64,000 nucleotides of DNA from Selaginella moellendorffii (Eukaryota > Streptophyta > Lycopodiopsida > Selaginellales > Selaginellaceae): the NCBI RefSeq assembly GCF_000143415.4, contig NW_003314347.1, forward strand, positions 705,438 through 769,437, in the 5' to 3' direction. Below are positions 1 through 10,479 of this stretch, piece after piece. The notes under the pieces were generated by a model that saw only the letters and a list, made by a program, of their open reading frames with translations, was not told the DNA's origin and made no database searches. A program made the position numbers and the translations under genes. How positions within the stretch are numbered: the stretch's first letter is position 1; each line of letters begins with the position of its first letter.

Positions 1-85
1 TGGAAGACAGGACGCTGCCTCGCAGGTTATCTGGGCGGGAGGCAGGTCCGTGGCAAGATTGTTGTTTTCTGTTACTCTAGCTCGA

Positions 86-123
86 GGCACTGGGCAGGCA
101 CTGGGCAGGCACTGGGCAGGCAT
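86..123. repeat. Short tandem repeat, 11-bp unit
   Basis: The unit GGCACTGGGCA is repeated about three and a half times head to tail. It is a minisatellite-like run and I see no gene in it. Confidence 0.85.
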
Positions 124-1137
124 TTGAGCAGACAATGGACACGCTTTTCAGGTCATAGCTGTGTTTCTCTCCTTTCGGATTTTAAAACTCTGATTTACAG
201 ACGGATGATAAAGTCTTACGATCGAAGTGTCGTGTTCACGAAGTTCGTGCAGCTTTTGACAAGTAGAGTGAAGCGTAAATTGAGGCCTTTATTGTTTCCA
301 ATGTGCGCCTCAACGTTTTTACTTTGATATACTGTCAAAGCTAAAGGTATAATCCTTCATACAATACGCAAAACGGCCTTATTAGGATAATTTTTAACTT
401 TTTAAACACTTCTTAGTATATTCTAGTTTATTCAATTGTTTATAAATTATAACTATGTTTATAATATAGATTTTTATTTGATCAATTGAATTAATAAATA
501 GGAATAACACTACTATCAAATCAAACATTCAAGGCACAATAAATTATTATTTTTGTGTATAAAATGCATCATAAACTTTTTATTGGTAGAATGAACTAAC
601 TCAATTCTTATCAGTTCCTTGCAGGAGGCACTTCTTTGAGAGAATACCTTAAGCATGCATAAGAAACATGGATACATTTCACAGACCATGAAAACCTACA
701 ATAATGAAGCAGGGAGACTACAACCACTAGAAGTTTACAGGTTCTACTGGCAAGCAAACAAGGTAAGCAACGACATGCTTGATTTTACTCGCTCCCTAGC
801 AAGGAAGAAAGATGCTAAAATGATAGCTGCTCTAAAAGCTCATCATCTATCTCAGAGAAGGAGATAGTGATCAAAGCTCTAAAGCAGAAGCGAAGACCAT
901 CCCCAAGACCCCTTGGTCGTAAGATGTTTTGTTATCTTTATAGATTCTCACAGATAAGGAATGTCTTGCAGGAAAACCACGGGTTTTAAAGGCCTTCCAG
1001 CGACATTGGGCTCATCATCCAGAAGCTGTTTCAGAGCACATTAACGAGCAGCTACTGGTGAAAAGCATAAAAAGACGGGATAGCATGTCTTCACTTTGAA
1101 AATGTGATACTTGAATTATATAATAATCACTAGCAAA
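124..1137. other. Intergenic, mostly AT-rich; one doubtful short ORF
   Basis: Bases 330-600 are strongly AT-rich. A 70-codon ORF lies at 655-867 (+), rich in Lys and Arg near its end, with a possible GT donor inside it at about 762. A second basic stretch follows at about 970-1098. I recognise neither and find no domain. They could be remnants of a decayed gene. The AT-rich part at 404-466 resembles, in inverted orientation, the stretch near 12,280-12,345, so a dispersed repeat is possible. Confidence 0.35.
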
Positions 1138-4044
1138 TCATGGTACTTTAACTCGAACACTCTCTGTCAGCCATGAATCCAAGAACATACAGATACCTGT
1201 GTTATCCATAACCCCAAGTAAACCTGAAACAACTAGTCGAGGATATATATTATTTAGCTTTAGTAACTGTGGTGGATGATGGTTAGCCTTTGTCTGGACA
1301 CTTTGGAAATTCATCACATCTGTTGTAACAATCAACTTGAGGGAACCATAGTTTGCAAGTTCTCTTACTCGTTTGGCACCCTTGTCATCTTTTTCCTGCT
1401 TCACACGTTGTTTGTATCCTTGACCTTTCTTCTTGTGCAAAAATAACTTACTAAAATCCAATGTAGAACTGGCCTCTCTTCCCATCTTCAACTGTGCAGC
1501 ACATAAAATAAAATTATCCCCCTCAAGTGAGTTCCCAAAAGTCATAAACCACCAAAGGTCAGGGCCACAACTCCTATTCTTGCTAGTAGAAAAGAAAGTA
1601 AAGAAGTCATTCTTACATTCTGTCACACTTTGGATCCAATCTATCAACCTAAAATCTTCAGTCTCTGTCCCTAAGAGGTTTTCATGATCAATCTTCGGCC
1701 TTGCCAACCTTACAATCTTACAATACATATCTGGGATCTTCTCAGTGTTCCATGACGAAATAAAATCCATCAAACATCTGCCATCTAGCTGCTCGGCTAT
1801 CATCTCTACTACTGCCCTTTCATAAATAGCACTAGAACTTAGCTCTGCTTTATCTGAACAACACTGCTCCTGGATGTGTTCCAAGCAAGAGTTCTCCTTA
1901 TAGTAGTGCCACAAGGCATGACAAACCAGTGGCTCTGCAATCTCCACATCACAACCCTCATTTGCTGTAGCATGCCCAATTACTCCATCTTCACCCTTAT
2001 ATACCCACTGCATGAACCCCTGCGACTCTCCCTTCCTATGCACCCTTGCGAGTCCAAATTCCACAAGTGATAGCGTTGGATTCAGAGAGACAGTCTTTCC
2101 TGTGCCAAAGAAATAGTTTGCTACCACGGTCTGGACTAGTGCTTTTACCTCCACTAGCTCATCTTTGGGGACAAGAGAAAAGAACCAGTAAACATCTTCC
2201 AGCAGTGTCCTGTTCACTGTCTTCATAATTTTTGTTGGGCGTATCCTGTCACCATTGTGGTCTAAAAGCATTGAGGCACCCCTCTTTGATGCCATGTCCT
2301 TTGCAAAGTCTAGGAAGAACTTCGTAGCTGCAGATGCCGGGGGGCTACAAACGATATACTGCTCAAGAGCGGTAACAAATTTTCGATATCGTCCTCTGTA
2401 CAGCAGCCCCAACCTCTCAAAGTCTATGGGACTGCAATCCTCCAGTATATTGCTAGCATATTGCTGCAGGGACTGACCATCCCGAAACTCGCCGAAGGTT
2501 GTATACCACAAACTCCTAACACGGTTCAGCATAAACTGAGAAGAAGACTAACATCAGCCATGAAACACAAAAAACGGATACACAAATTATACCTTGGTGT
2601 CATGGTAGACCATTAATCGTCCAGTTCCAGCGAAGATCACTGTCTTGTTGAACCCAGCACCTTGCAGAGCAGTAGCAAACATATCCAGCATCGATCCTTC
2701 AAGGCTTCCTTCACTTCCTGTTCTGAACCTGTTTTTCAGATATCTGTCCACCTCTTGGTACTCGTCCAAAATAATCAAGTAGTTCCAGGGGCACACATGG
2801 AGCATCGTGGTCAAGATGGTGTTCAATACAGGAAGATCATCTGCTGACGTTGCCAGCGTCAAGATGCACCCGGTTAAATAGGCCCAAGGGTCAGCTTGAA
2901 CATAGTTGAGCTGCCGAGGCATAGCCTGCATGAACAGGAAAGCCAAGTTGCTGAGTGGCTTGAGGAGCTCGTCAAACTTTTTGTGAAGGAACAGCCTTGA
3001 CAAAAGCACCGCTTTCAAACAGGTCGTGAGGGATGAAAGCGGGATCGGACCTGTTGGATACAGCCTCTGCAGTGTCTCGGACACAACCAACAGGTCCCGG
3101 GAGCCATCAGCAGTAGGAGAACCGGAACACATGCCGGTGAAGTATAGACAGGTCTGCTGCGCTGCAATTTCGTATAAGCAACGCGTCTTTCCGGCTCCAG
3201 AGACGTCGAATAGAATCAAATGATCGGGGTTGCTAATTCTCATCCATGAAAGAATCTCTCCAGAACCAAGAGGCTGCTCCAGACCATGCCACAAAAGACT
3301 CGGTTGCCAACTTCCCTGGACGTTTATCTGCCAAATTGGAACCTTGGTGAGCGAGAACTTTCTTTTGAATGCGTGCTCAGGGGTCATGCTGGAAATACTG
3401 CTAGAGAGTTCATCGCCAAACTTCTGTAGTATAGCTTCCACAACCCCTGCATAACAAACGCTATTAATAGAGGACAAACGGGCGTTGAGTACCTTTAGTA
3501 ATGGGCTTTCTTCTCTCTATGCGTTGGACGACATGGATACAGCCAGCAACGACAGAGGAGAGTTGATCTCCGAACTTCTGTAGAAGCCCTGCAAAACAAA
3601 CAAACGCTATTGATAAAGGACGAACAGGCGCTCAGTACCTTTGGTAATGGGCTCTCTTCTCGCCACTGCAAAATTACAAAAAATCGTGTTTAGAAGGAAC
3701 GACGAACGATGCAGTCACACAAAAGATCAAAGCACCACTTACAGCCAAAGACATATACCTTTTTCGAAGACATGGATACAATCTGCAACTCTTGGCACAC
3801 GCTGTAGCTCCGCTATTAGCTCCTGCCATCCATACCTCCCCTGATGTTCCCTGCCAACGTAATACTTCAGGGGCTCTGGCGGCTGCCCATCGCTTAGGTA
3901 CTCCAAGAGAGATTTTCCATCTGCACAGAGGCTAGGCCCCACGAACGAGTACTCCACACCCTCACCATCTCGATCAAGAACTCTCTTTGGCAAATCTGGC
4001 CCTTTGGCCCTGAGAAGGACCACAAAATCGTCATCACTCGCCAT
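1138..4044 (-). CDS. P-loop NTPase of Crinkler/RHS-like architecture
   Basis: Minus-strand gene of at least five exons. The first exon (4044 to about 3772) encodes an N-terminal region with no evident domain. Two short exons follow (about 3660-3634 and 3591-3490), then the NTPase exon (about 3440-2593) and a long last exon (about 2535-1138). The NTPase exon holds a Walker A-like FDVSGAGKTRCLYEIA and a Walker B YLIILDEYQ, followed by FAGTGR. The last exon contains a D...G...AAQLK pattern that could be the core of a PD-(D/E)XK nuclease. NTPase followed by nuclease-like domain is the layout described for Crinkler/RHS (CR) proteins, known in oomycetes, fungi and some plants. The NTPase call is firm; family membership is inferred. 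No signal peptide is seen, so an intracellular product is expected. The reading frames join cleanly through GT-AG introns. An alternative is a generic STAND or AAA-type ATPase. Confidence 0.6.
3440..3663. repeat. Tandem duplication of exon plus intron (about 145 bp)
   Basis: The stretch around 3455-3515 and the stretch around 3600-3663 are near copies. Both contain an intron carrying ACGCTATT(A/G)ATA(A/G)AGG and an exon end that reads RRKPITK or RREPITK. The exons after each intron both encode an LLQKFGD-like or ILQKFGD-like segment. The NTPase gene has therefore grown an extra exon by local duplication. Confidence 0.7.
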
Positions 4045-5529
4045 ATGTGAAAACCCTGGGTTTTAAAATCAACTTTTATCTTATAGAATAAAAGGTAATG
4101 TTATGGTGGTTGCCGTCTTCGAATCCATTGATAGTTTCTTACCCAGCTCGTGCGATTACCACGGATTTCTGAACCGCTGGAACGATCGCTGGCGCTCCCA
4201 GGACGTGCATTGGGCCGCCAGGGAGGACGAAATCATTCTAGGCCACGAGAATGTGTAGAGATACTCTTCTTCCATGTCCTGAGAGAACATGATGCGCGCG
4301 GGAGAGACGTGGTGCTCTTCCGGCAGCACCTCTACGACGCCATGACTGGACCGACGTGCAAGGGAGAGTCCCAACGCAGATTCAGCGCCTTCTTTACCAC
4401 GAAACTCGACCTAGTTCTCCCCCGCGCTGGGTGATCTTCGCTGAGCTTGCGTGAGCAAAATACTTCTCCTCTTTCATCACTCTCCATTCATGCAATGGTC
4501 AGGTGTCCAGACCCGGAATTGCATCCGCGCCACGGTCTTTGATCAATGATGAGATCACGATCGATTACACCATGACAGTCATTGCCGTCGCCACCGCCAC
4601 CGCCTCACCTGAAATCCAGAGTTCTTTCCTCGCGTTCCTGTTGATGATCATTCACATGTTCTTAAGGTTTATATGTATGATCTTCCAGCAAAATTCCACT
4701 TTGGAATGCTCGATGCAGCAATCTCCGGTCGCTCGTGGCCTCGAAATATTTCCAGCCTTCCTAGCTATCCGGGCGGCCTCTACCAACAGCACAGCCCAGA
4801 GTACTGGATCCGTTGAGCTCAAGAGCCCGTGTAGTGTTTTTGCCGATCCAGTGTTTTTGCCATATCAGGTTGTGGCAGAAAGAAACTTCGTCAAAGCTCC
4901 ACTTTTCTCTTAAGTGAGGCGCGCTCCAGACGCTGATCAAGTGCTCATCTTCTGCAAAACGACGATTCTTGAGATCTCCTCCGTGGCTGACACATTCACC
5001 CGTCTGGAAAAAAAATGTCAAGGCAAGCTTATTTTCCTTTGTTTTGCTCTACTGATATTCCCAGCGGATATGCTGTACTTAACGGTCTGGAAATAGCATC
5101 GAACAATGTTAGACTTAAATTCAATGGTGACACATTACGTGACGTCTAGATTGCCAGTGCTGGTTTCCCAAGGTTTCTTCAGTCTGCAGCGCGAGTTTGG
5201 TGCTGTTGCATGAAAGTGGTCTGTGGAAGAGATGGTTCTCCATGGCGACAAGCTGTGCAGGGTAGCTTTCGACGTGCTATTGGGGTTTTACCACCTTTTC
5301 CTGGTTGAATGCAAGAAGGGATGTCCATAGTTCCTGTTGGCAACGATGGTTTCATGCTGGTCGATCTGGGTTGGGCTTATATTGTGGAGCTGGATTGCTT
5401 GTTCGGCATCAAGTCAAGGAAGCTGCTTCGTCCGATGCCCCGACAAGGTGCGCTGCTGGCCGTCGAGGATTGTGGCCCGTCTCATCAGGGGCAGACAGAA
5501 TTAAAGCAAAACGAGGTGGAACTACTACT
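4045..5529. other. No recognised gene
   Basis: Several short ORFs on both strands (for example 4102-4256 +, 4503-4913 + and 5309-5620 +), none resembling a family I know and none with convincing exon structure. The 5309-5620 ORF has a hydrophobic LVDLGWAYIVELDCLFGI segment and could be a fragment of a decayed gene. The first 150 bases are probably the promoter of the minus-strand NTPase gene. Confidence 0.3.
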
Positions 5530-6362
5530 TACCATGCCTGCTTGTAGCGTTTTGCAGCTATTGTCAAGCACTCGTTCAAGGCTTCTCTCCTGTTCTTTTG
5601 CAAGTTTATGCATCCGGTAGTCTCTTTTTTAGCTTTCTTCTTGTAATTGTCTTCGGTGTAAAAGCCATTCCAGAGCTGTGGCCAACGAGCCCACACTTGG
5701 ATTTGTTTTTGCTGTGAAGGAGCGAAGGACTGCAAAAAGACTTAGTCTGTTCTAAAGGAAAGAAACTCACTTGAAGTTGCTACTTACATTGATTTTGTAT
5801 TGCACAGCCGAAAAGAGCTGCTGGTAATCCACTGGAACAGCTGCTGTGTTGGCTTTAATTGGAGAACTCATGGCAACCTCAAGCATCTCAAAGAATAAAG
5901 TCCATGTTTCATATCAAGCAGCTGCAAAACGAGCTTGGAAGCCTTGGAGAACTTTGAAGGGTTGCCAGTGTAAGTATTAATCTTGACAAAAGCTTTGATT
6001 ACTTTCTCCTTGCTGGTTTCCATGGTGGTCTTGAAATGGACCTGTTTAGCACCTGAAAAAAAAAAAAAAAACACACCTTTTATGTCAAATACAAAGCTGC
6101 GCTAGGAAATGCTGGCCCAAAAGATTGCTGCAGATCTAAAAGTGGTACCTTGTCTTGCAGAACGCATGACAAATCTGGACACAAAGAAAAAAAATTGCAG
6201 GAGAGAATGCCATGGCAAGATCCAGAAGAAAGCACTGATTAGAAATGAACAAAGAATGCACGAACCTTATATGCTTTGCTAATTGCATCCTGTGATCTTT
6301 GGGATCCTTGGGAGAGTTTACCTTGGGAAGGAGGTCAACCTGATTTGAGCTTTCATCCAAGC
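5530..6362 (-). pseudogene. Unrecognised multi-exon gene fragment
   Basis: Read on the minus strand, several clean splice pairs link open segments. An exon at about 6362-6267 ends in MQLAKHIR; a short exon near 6180-6151 reads FVMRSARQ; it joins, after a T17-CAG acceptor near 6055, to GAKQVHFKTTMETSKEKVI. A further segment at 5885-5790 (MSSPIKANTAAVPVDYQQLF) ends at a GTAAGT donor and joins a TTTTTGCAG acceptor near 5730, leading into FAPSQQKQIQVWARWPQLW and a Lys-rich end at 5529. The middle joint near 5880-5910 needs a frame change I cannot resolve with an intron, so the gene looks damaged or mis-assembled. I do not recognise the protein; a faint likeness of the WxxWPQLWNGF segment to the symplekin C-terminus is too weak to name it. 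Confidence 0.4.
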
Positions 6363-6726
6363 AGTAGCCTCATCACGAGAAGCACATGCAACGTTTTAAT
6401 TCTCCCAAAACATTGCCGACAGCCTCTTTCCATTTTCATTTTCGTGGATCGTTGCCAACCCTCAAGCCAGAAGATCCCAGATGCGAATACATATAAATAA
6501 GATGCCAAATATATACATGCAAGTCGTATAACTCTTTCCCTTTAGTATAAAGTTTCTATTAAACCTTAAACCCTTTCTATTTTCTTAGGGTTCTTGAGCT
6601 AGGTAAAGAATGCGATGATTTCGACTCATCCGGGATTCGCCAGATGATCTACAATGAGAGCAGGTGTGGTTTCGCGTCTGAGGATGAGATTCTCGCGAGG
6701 GGCGGCCGATTTTCGTGAATCGGGGC

Positions 6727-8865
6727 ATGCATTTGGGGAGAGGCTCCTGTCCGCTGGTCACGACGAGCAGGGTTGTCAAGAATCTCATCTTGGAGAGATG
6801 GGAGAGCTCTCGAAAGGAAATCCCCAGTTCGAGAGCTCAGCTCTTTCTGGCGGCCCTCAAGGCGTGTGGCGTCACGCGGGACTTGGACGCCGGCAGGTTT
6901 CTACACTCGCGGGTGATCGATAGCGAGGAGAAGCTCGATTTCTACGTGGGGAGCAGCATTATCAACATGTATGCCAAGTGTGGGAGCCTGGAGAATGCGC
7001 GCAGCGTCTTCCAGAGAATGCCGGTCCATGACATCGTCTCCTGGAACGCTCTGATGATGGCGCTGGCGGAGAATGGACAGGAAGAGCTGGCTATGAAGCT
7101 CTTTGCCGCCGCTCACGAGGAAGCCAACGCTCGAACTTTTGTGGCGGCTCTCAAGGCTTGCACGACTTTGGCTGCCAAAGAAGAGTGGAAGAAACTCGAG
7201 GATGGAAGGCTTGTCAAGGTGGAGTCTCTCCAGATCGGGACTGGGATCCATCACCGAGCGGAAAGAAATGGCTGGTGCTCCGACAGCTATCTCATGAACT
7301 CGCTGGTGGATATGTATGCGAAGTGTGGGAGCATGGTGGAAGCTCGAAGAGTTTTTGAGGCGATGGTGGACAAGGACGTGGTGTCTTGGAACGCGCTGCT
7401 GCTCGGATACGTTGACAATGGCGAAGGTGAGATGGCTTTGCAGTTGTTTCTCTCCTCTAGGATGGAGTGTTCTCCGAATTATCTGACTTTTGTTGCTGCT
7501 CTCAAGGCTTGCGCGGCGATGGCAGCGAAGGAAGGAGGCAGGATGCTGGGAAATGGGAGAGTTGCGATCAAGGTTGAATCGCTGGAGAAGGGAATGCGCG
7601 TCCACTCCCTCGCTGTGAAGAACAAGTGTGACAAAAACATGCTCGTCACAAGCGGCTTGATCGCCATGTACGCTAAGTGTGGGAGCATGAGAGATGCTCG
7701 GACGGTCTTCGATAGGATGCCTTGCCATGACCTGGTGCTATGGAACGTTTTGGTGCTGGGATATGGCGAGAACTCGGAGGAAGAGATGGTTCTCGACTTG
7801 GTGTCAAGCATGACACTCAAGGGGTGTTCTATCACGTATGTTGCTGCGATCAAGGCCTGCACAGGGCTATCATCCAGAGAAGAAGGCAAGATGGTCGCCG
7901 GCAAGCTTGTCAAGAGCAATTCTCTCGACGCAGGGAGAGCTATCCACTTCCGAGCAGCGAACTCTGGCTACGACTCGGTCTTGTTTCTCTCGACCAGCTT
8001 GGTGAACTTGTATGCCAAGTGTGGCAGCATGCCAGACGCTCGCAAGGTCTTCGACGCGATGCCTCAACGCACAGTAGCGGTCCACAACGCGATGATGCTC
8101 GGCTATGTGGAGAACAGGGAGGAAGATCAGGCTCTAGAGCTGTTCTTCCGCATGAAGTCCAAGGATGGAGATGGAGAAGGCTTGGAACCGGATTCTCTCA
8201 GCTTTATAGCGGCGCTCAAGGCCTGTGGTGGCATGATGGCCGTGGGTGCCGCGAGGAAAATCCACGCAGAGGTTTGCAGGCTCGGCATGGAGAGCTCGGC
8301 AGTGATGAGCAACTCTTTAGTAGACACTTATGGAAGATGCGGTCGCATGTCCGAGGCTCACGAGCTCTTCACTGCTCTAGCAACGGCGATGGACTCGGTC
8401 ACCTGGACATCGCTCATAGCAGGATATAGCCGACTGGGCGACAGTGATCTTGTCTTCCAGCTCTTCGACCAGATGCTCCTGGAGGGGTTGCAGGCCGACA
8501 AGCTCACATTCAATTCGGTCTTGAGCGCTTGTGCTCACGCTGGTCTGGTGGACAGGGGCAGGAGGGTGTTCCAGGCGATGAGCTCCCCAAAGTTTGGAAT
8601 CAAGCCGGACGTGGAGCACTACACCTGCTTGATCGATATGCTTGGCCGAGCAAACGAGCTGGAGCTGGCCGCTGAGGTATTGGACTCCATGCCGGTTAAA
8701 GCCGATGCTTTCGCGTGGACGACGCTGCTAGGCGCGTGTAACAAGTGGAACAATGTGGCCGTAGGAAAGCTAGCGTACGATGAGTTACTGAGAATCGATG
8801 AGAAAGAAGGGGCAACGTACGTGTTGATGTCTAGTATCTATGGTCATAAAGGTTCTCAACAATAA
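6727..8865 (+). CDS. Pentatricopeptide repeat (PPR) protein, PLS class, truncated E domain
   Basis: Intronless gene of 712 codons from the first in-frame ATG at 6727. It is an array of PPR motifs, seen as recurring SLVDMYAKCGSM, ARRVFEAM and DVVSWNALL blocks with about 100-residue higher-order periodicity, ending in EHYTCLIDMLGRA, typical of the last PLS repeats. PPR proteins of this class bind organelle transcripts and act in RNA editing, splicing or stability. The protein stops at YVLMSSIYG plus nine residues, which is inside the first E motif, so the usual E2 and DYW parts are missing. Downstream bases are AT-rich with no sign of a continued exon. It is either a naturally short form that works with a partner protein or a 3'-truncated copy. 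Organelle targeting is likely for the family but I cannot read a clear transit peptide. Confidence 0.9.
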   Translation: MHLGRGSCPLVTTSRVVKNLILERWESSRKEIPSSRAQLFLAALKACGVTRDLDAGRFLHSRVIDSEEKLDFYVGSSIINMYAKCGSLENARSVFQRMPVHDIVSWNALMMALAENGQEELAMKLFAAAHEEANARTFVAALKACTTLAAKEEWKKLEDGRLVKVESLQIGTGIHHRAERNGWCSDSYLMNSLVDMYAKCGSMVEARRVFEAMVDKDVVSWNALLLGYVDNGEGEMALQLFLSSRMECSPNYLTFVAALKACAAMAAKEGGRMLGNGRVAIKVESLEKGMRVHSLAVKNKCDKNMLVTSGLIAMYAKCGSMRDARTVFDRMPCHDLVLWNVLVLGYGENSEEEMVLDLVSSMTLKGCSITYVAAIKACTGLSSREEGKMVAGKLVKSNSLDAGRAIHFRAANSGYDSVLFLSTSLVNLYAKCGSMPDARKVFDAMPQRTVAVHNAMMLGYVENREEDQALELFFRMKSKDGDGEGLEPDSLSFIAALKACGGMMAVGAARKIHAEVCRLGMESSAVMSNSLVDTYGRCGRMSEAHELFTALATAMDSVTWTSLIAGYSRLGDSDLVFQLFDQMLLEGLQADKLTFNSVLSACAHAGLVDRGRRVFQAMSSPKFGIKPDVEHYTCLIDMLGRANELELAAEVLDSMPVKADAFAWTTLLGACNKWNNVAVGKLAYDELLRIDEKEGATYVLMSSIYGHKGSQQ

Positions 8866-9181
8866 TAAACGTTACTTAAAAACAGAAGATTTTATTGTTT
8901 AAATTTATTTATAGCAGTAAATTATCTATAAAGAAAAAAAGAGTATTGTTACTTATTTTATTTAACATAAAATAAATGTGCTTAGAATTTCCAAATAAAA
9001 AATCTAATTTAACAGTAGAATTTAGGTTTTCAAAGATAAAATTTAGTAAATAAATGCCTTGTCACTTTTTATTCTGGATGCATTTCTTAGTTTATCAAAG
9101 ACCAAATAAAAAACTCTAGCACATTATTATTGCTAGCTTAAATATATATTAAATAGCCATTTATTAATTAAAAAAAGAAAG

Positions 9182-9226
<45 letters not shown>

Positions 9227-9401
9227 AGTATGGCAATAAATATGTGATTATGCATAGGAGCATTATATATTTACATGTGTGGTTTTATTTTTTTTATTTT
9301 GAGTTGCATGCAAAAATATTATGTACACAATCACTTTTCAATTGCTTTATAAACAATCAAAACATAATTATTTATATAATGTTTTATCATGGGGTATGCT
9401 A
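8866..9401. other. AT-rich intergenic DNA with (TA)n microsatellite
   Basis: No coding signal. The run at 9186-9221 is an uninterrupted (TA)18 microsatellite. The region separates the PPR gene from the 5' end of the first Helitron. Confidence 0.8.
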
Positions 9402-10479
9402 TCTATAATAATAAAAATGAAGGGCACAGACCCCCACAGCCGTCCAATCCAGGGCCATATGGTTCTGGGGAAGGGGAGGCCACCCTAGGCCCAGGCCAGA
9501 GCTGGTGGCCATGGTTAGTAGGAATATCGGCTCAATGTTGTGGTGGCCAATGGGTGGGATGCACATGTGGCTGGGAAAGGAAGAGGGTGTGGTGACAGGT
9601 GTTACACAATGCACTCCTAAGGCTCCATGGCTGCTTTGCTTCAACACAGTTGTGTGGGCATTCCTGTGAGAGTTTGTGCGTCTGTAAGCTCCTAAAGGAG
9701 GTGCTCACAGGGATAACAGGGGCAAGTAGAATGGTAGTTGGGCACACAATCCAGGCTCCTTTTGGGATCAACTCACTTGTGCACAGTGCGTGAGCAGCAC
9801 CATAGGCAGGGCTGGTGAGGGAGTGTGCCAGAAATGAAGAGCTGGCCTATGCTTGAATCCTGGAGCTGTGGCAGCGGGTGTGGGTGATGCAAGGTATGAG
9901 AGTGACATGAAGGTGTGCAACTTGAAGGCGTCAAGGGAGTTCTTTAAGTTGTCAAAGGAGGGGAAGCTGAAGAATCTGAAGTACATTGCCAGTGATCCTC
10001 CAGCATCCTCTTGAAGAGCCTGAGAGCTTGAGGCTATGTCTCCCTGGTGGCAGTAGCCGGCGATGATCATGTTCCAAGTCATGGCATCACATCCCGCACT
10101 GGCCACCGAGTCAAAAACTTCACGAGCTTCCGCCATACAGCCGGACTGTCCGTAAAAGCCCAGCAGAGAATTCACGATGACCACCTCAGCCTCCCTCTCG
10201 GCGTGATGGATCTGCTGGTGGATGGCCCTTCTGGTCTCCAGAGCCATGGAGCTCCCACAGGCCCAGAGCACAACAGCGTAAGTTGGAGCATCAAGTACCA
10301 GGCCTTGGACTTGCTGCATCCGTGAGAAGAGATCCAGTGCAGCCGGTGCTTGCTCCACCTGGACGTATTCGAGCATCAGTGTCGTCCACGAGACAATGTC
10401 ATGCCTCTCCATCCGGTCAAAGACTCTCCACACATCCACCTCTTTGTAAGCCACCTAACATTTGCTGGGCAAGTACATG
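9402..10479 (+). mobile_element. Non-autonomous Helitron carrying a PPR fragment
   Basis: The 5' end begins TCTATAATAATAA directly after an A, the canonical Helitron start. The first 240 bases are close to those of the element at 25,032. The 3' end has a decayed stem (CCTAAC-ATTT-GCTGGG) followed by CAAGTACATG and then T. The corresponding end of the second copy reads CAAGTACTCG, and that of the 11-kb Helitron CAAGTACTAG. Both small copies share the subterminal TCCACCTCTTTGTAA. The element has no transposase and would depend on a Rep/helicase supplied elsewhere, such as the large element in this window. The end CATG departs from the usual CTRR, so this copy may no longer be mobile. Confidence 0.75.
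10020..10454 (-). pseudogene. Captured PPR gene fragment inside a Helitron
   Basis: About 145 residues in one frame show PPR signatures (VWRVFDRMERHDIVSWTTLM, LLGFYGQSGCMAEAREVFD, TWNMIIAGYCHQGD). The fragment is on the minus strand of the Helitron and runs out into unrelated sequence at about 10,020. It lacks the start and end of a PPR protein. Helitrons are known to pick up such pieces of host genes. Confidence 0.8.

Noticed and set aside
655-867. Named gene at the left edge
   Set aside because: Short, basic, no recognisable domain and no clear exon partners.
5530-5735. Symplekin C-terminus
   Set aside because: Only a WxxWPQLWNGF-like stretch resembles it; neighbouring residues do not follow the family.
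6901-7728. Minus-strand 275-codon ORF within the PPR gene
   Set aside because: It is an antisense shadow of the PPR repeats, with repetitive His-rich composition and no family likeness.
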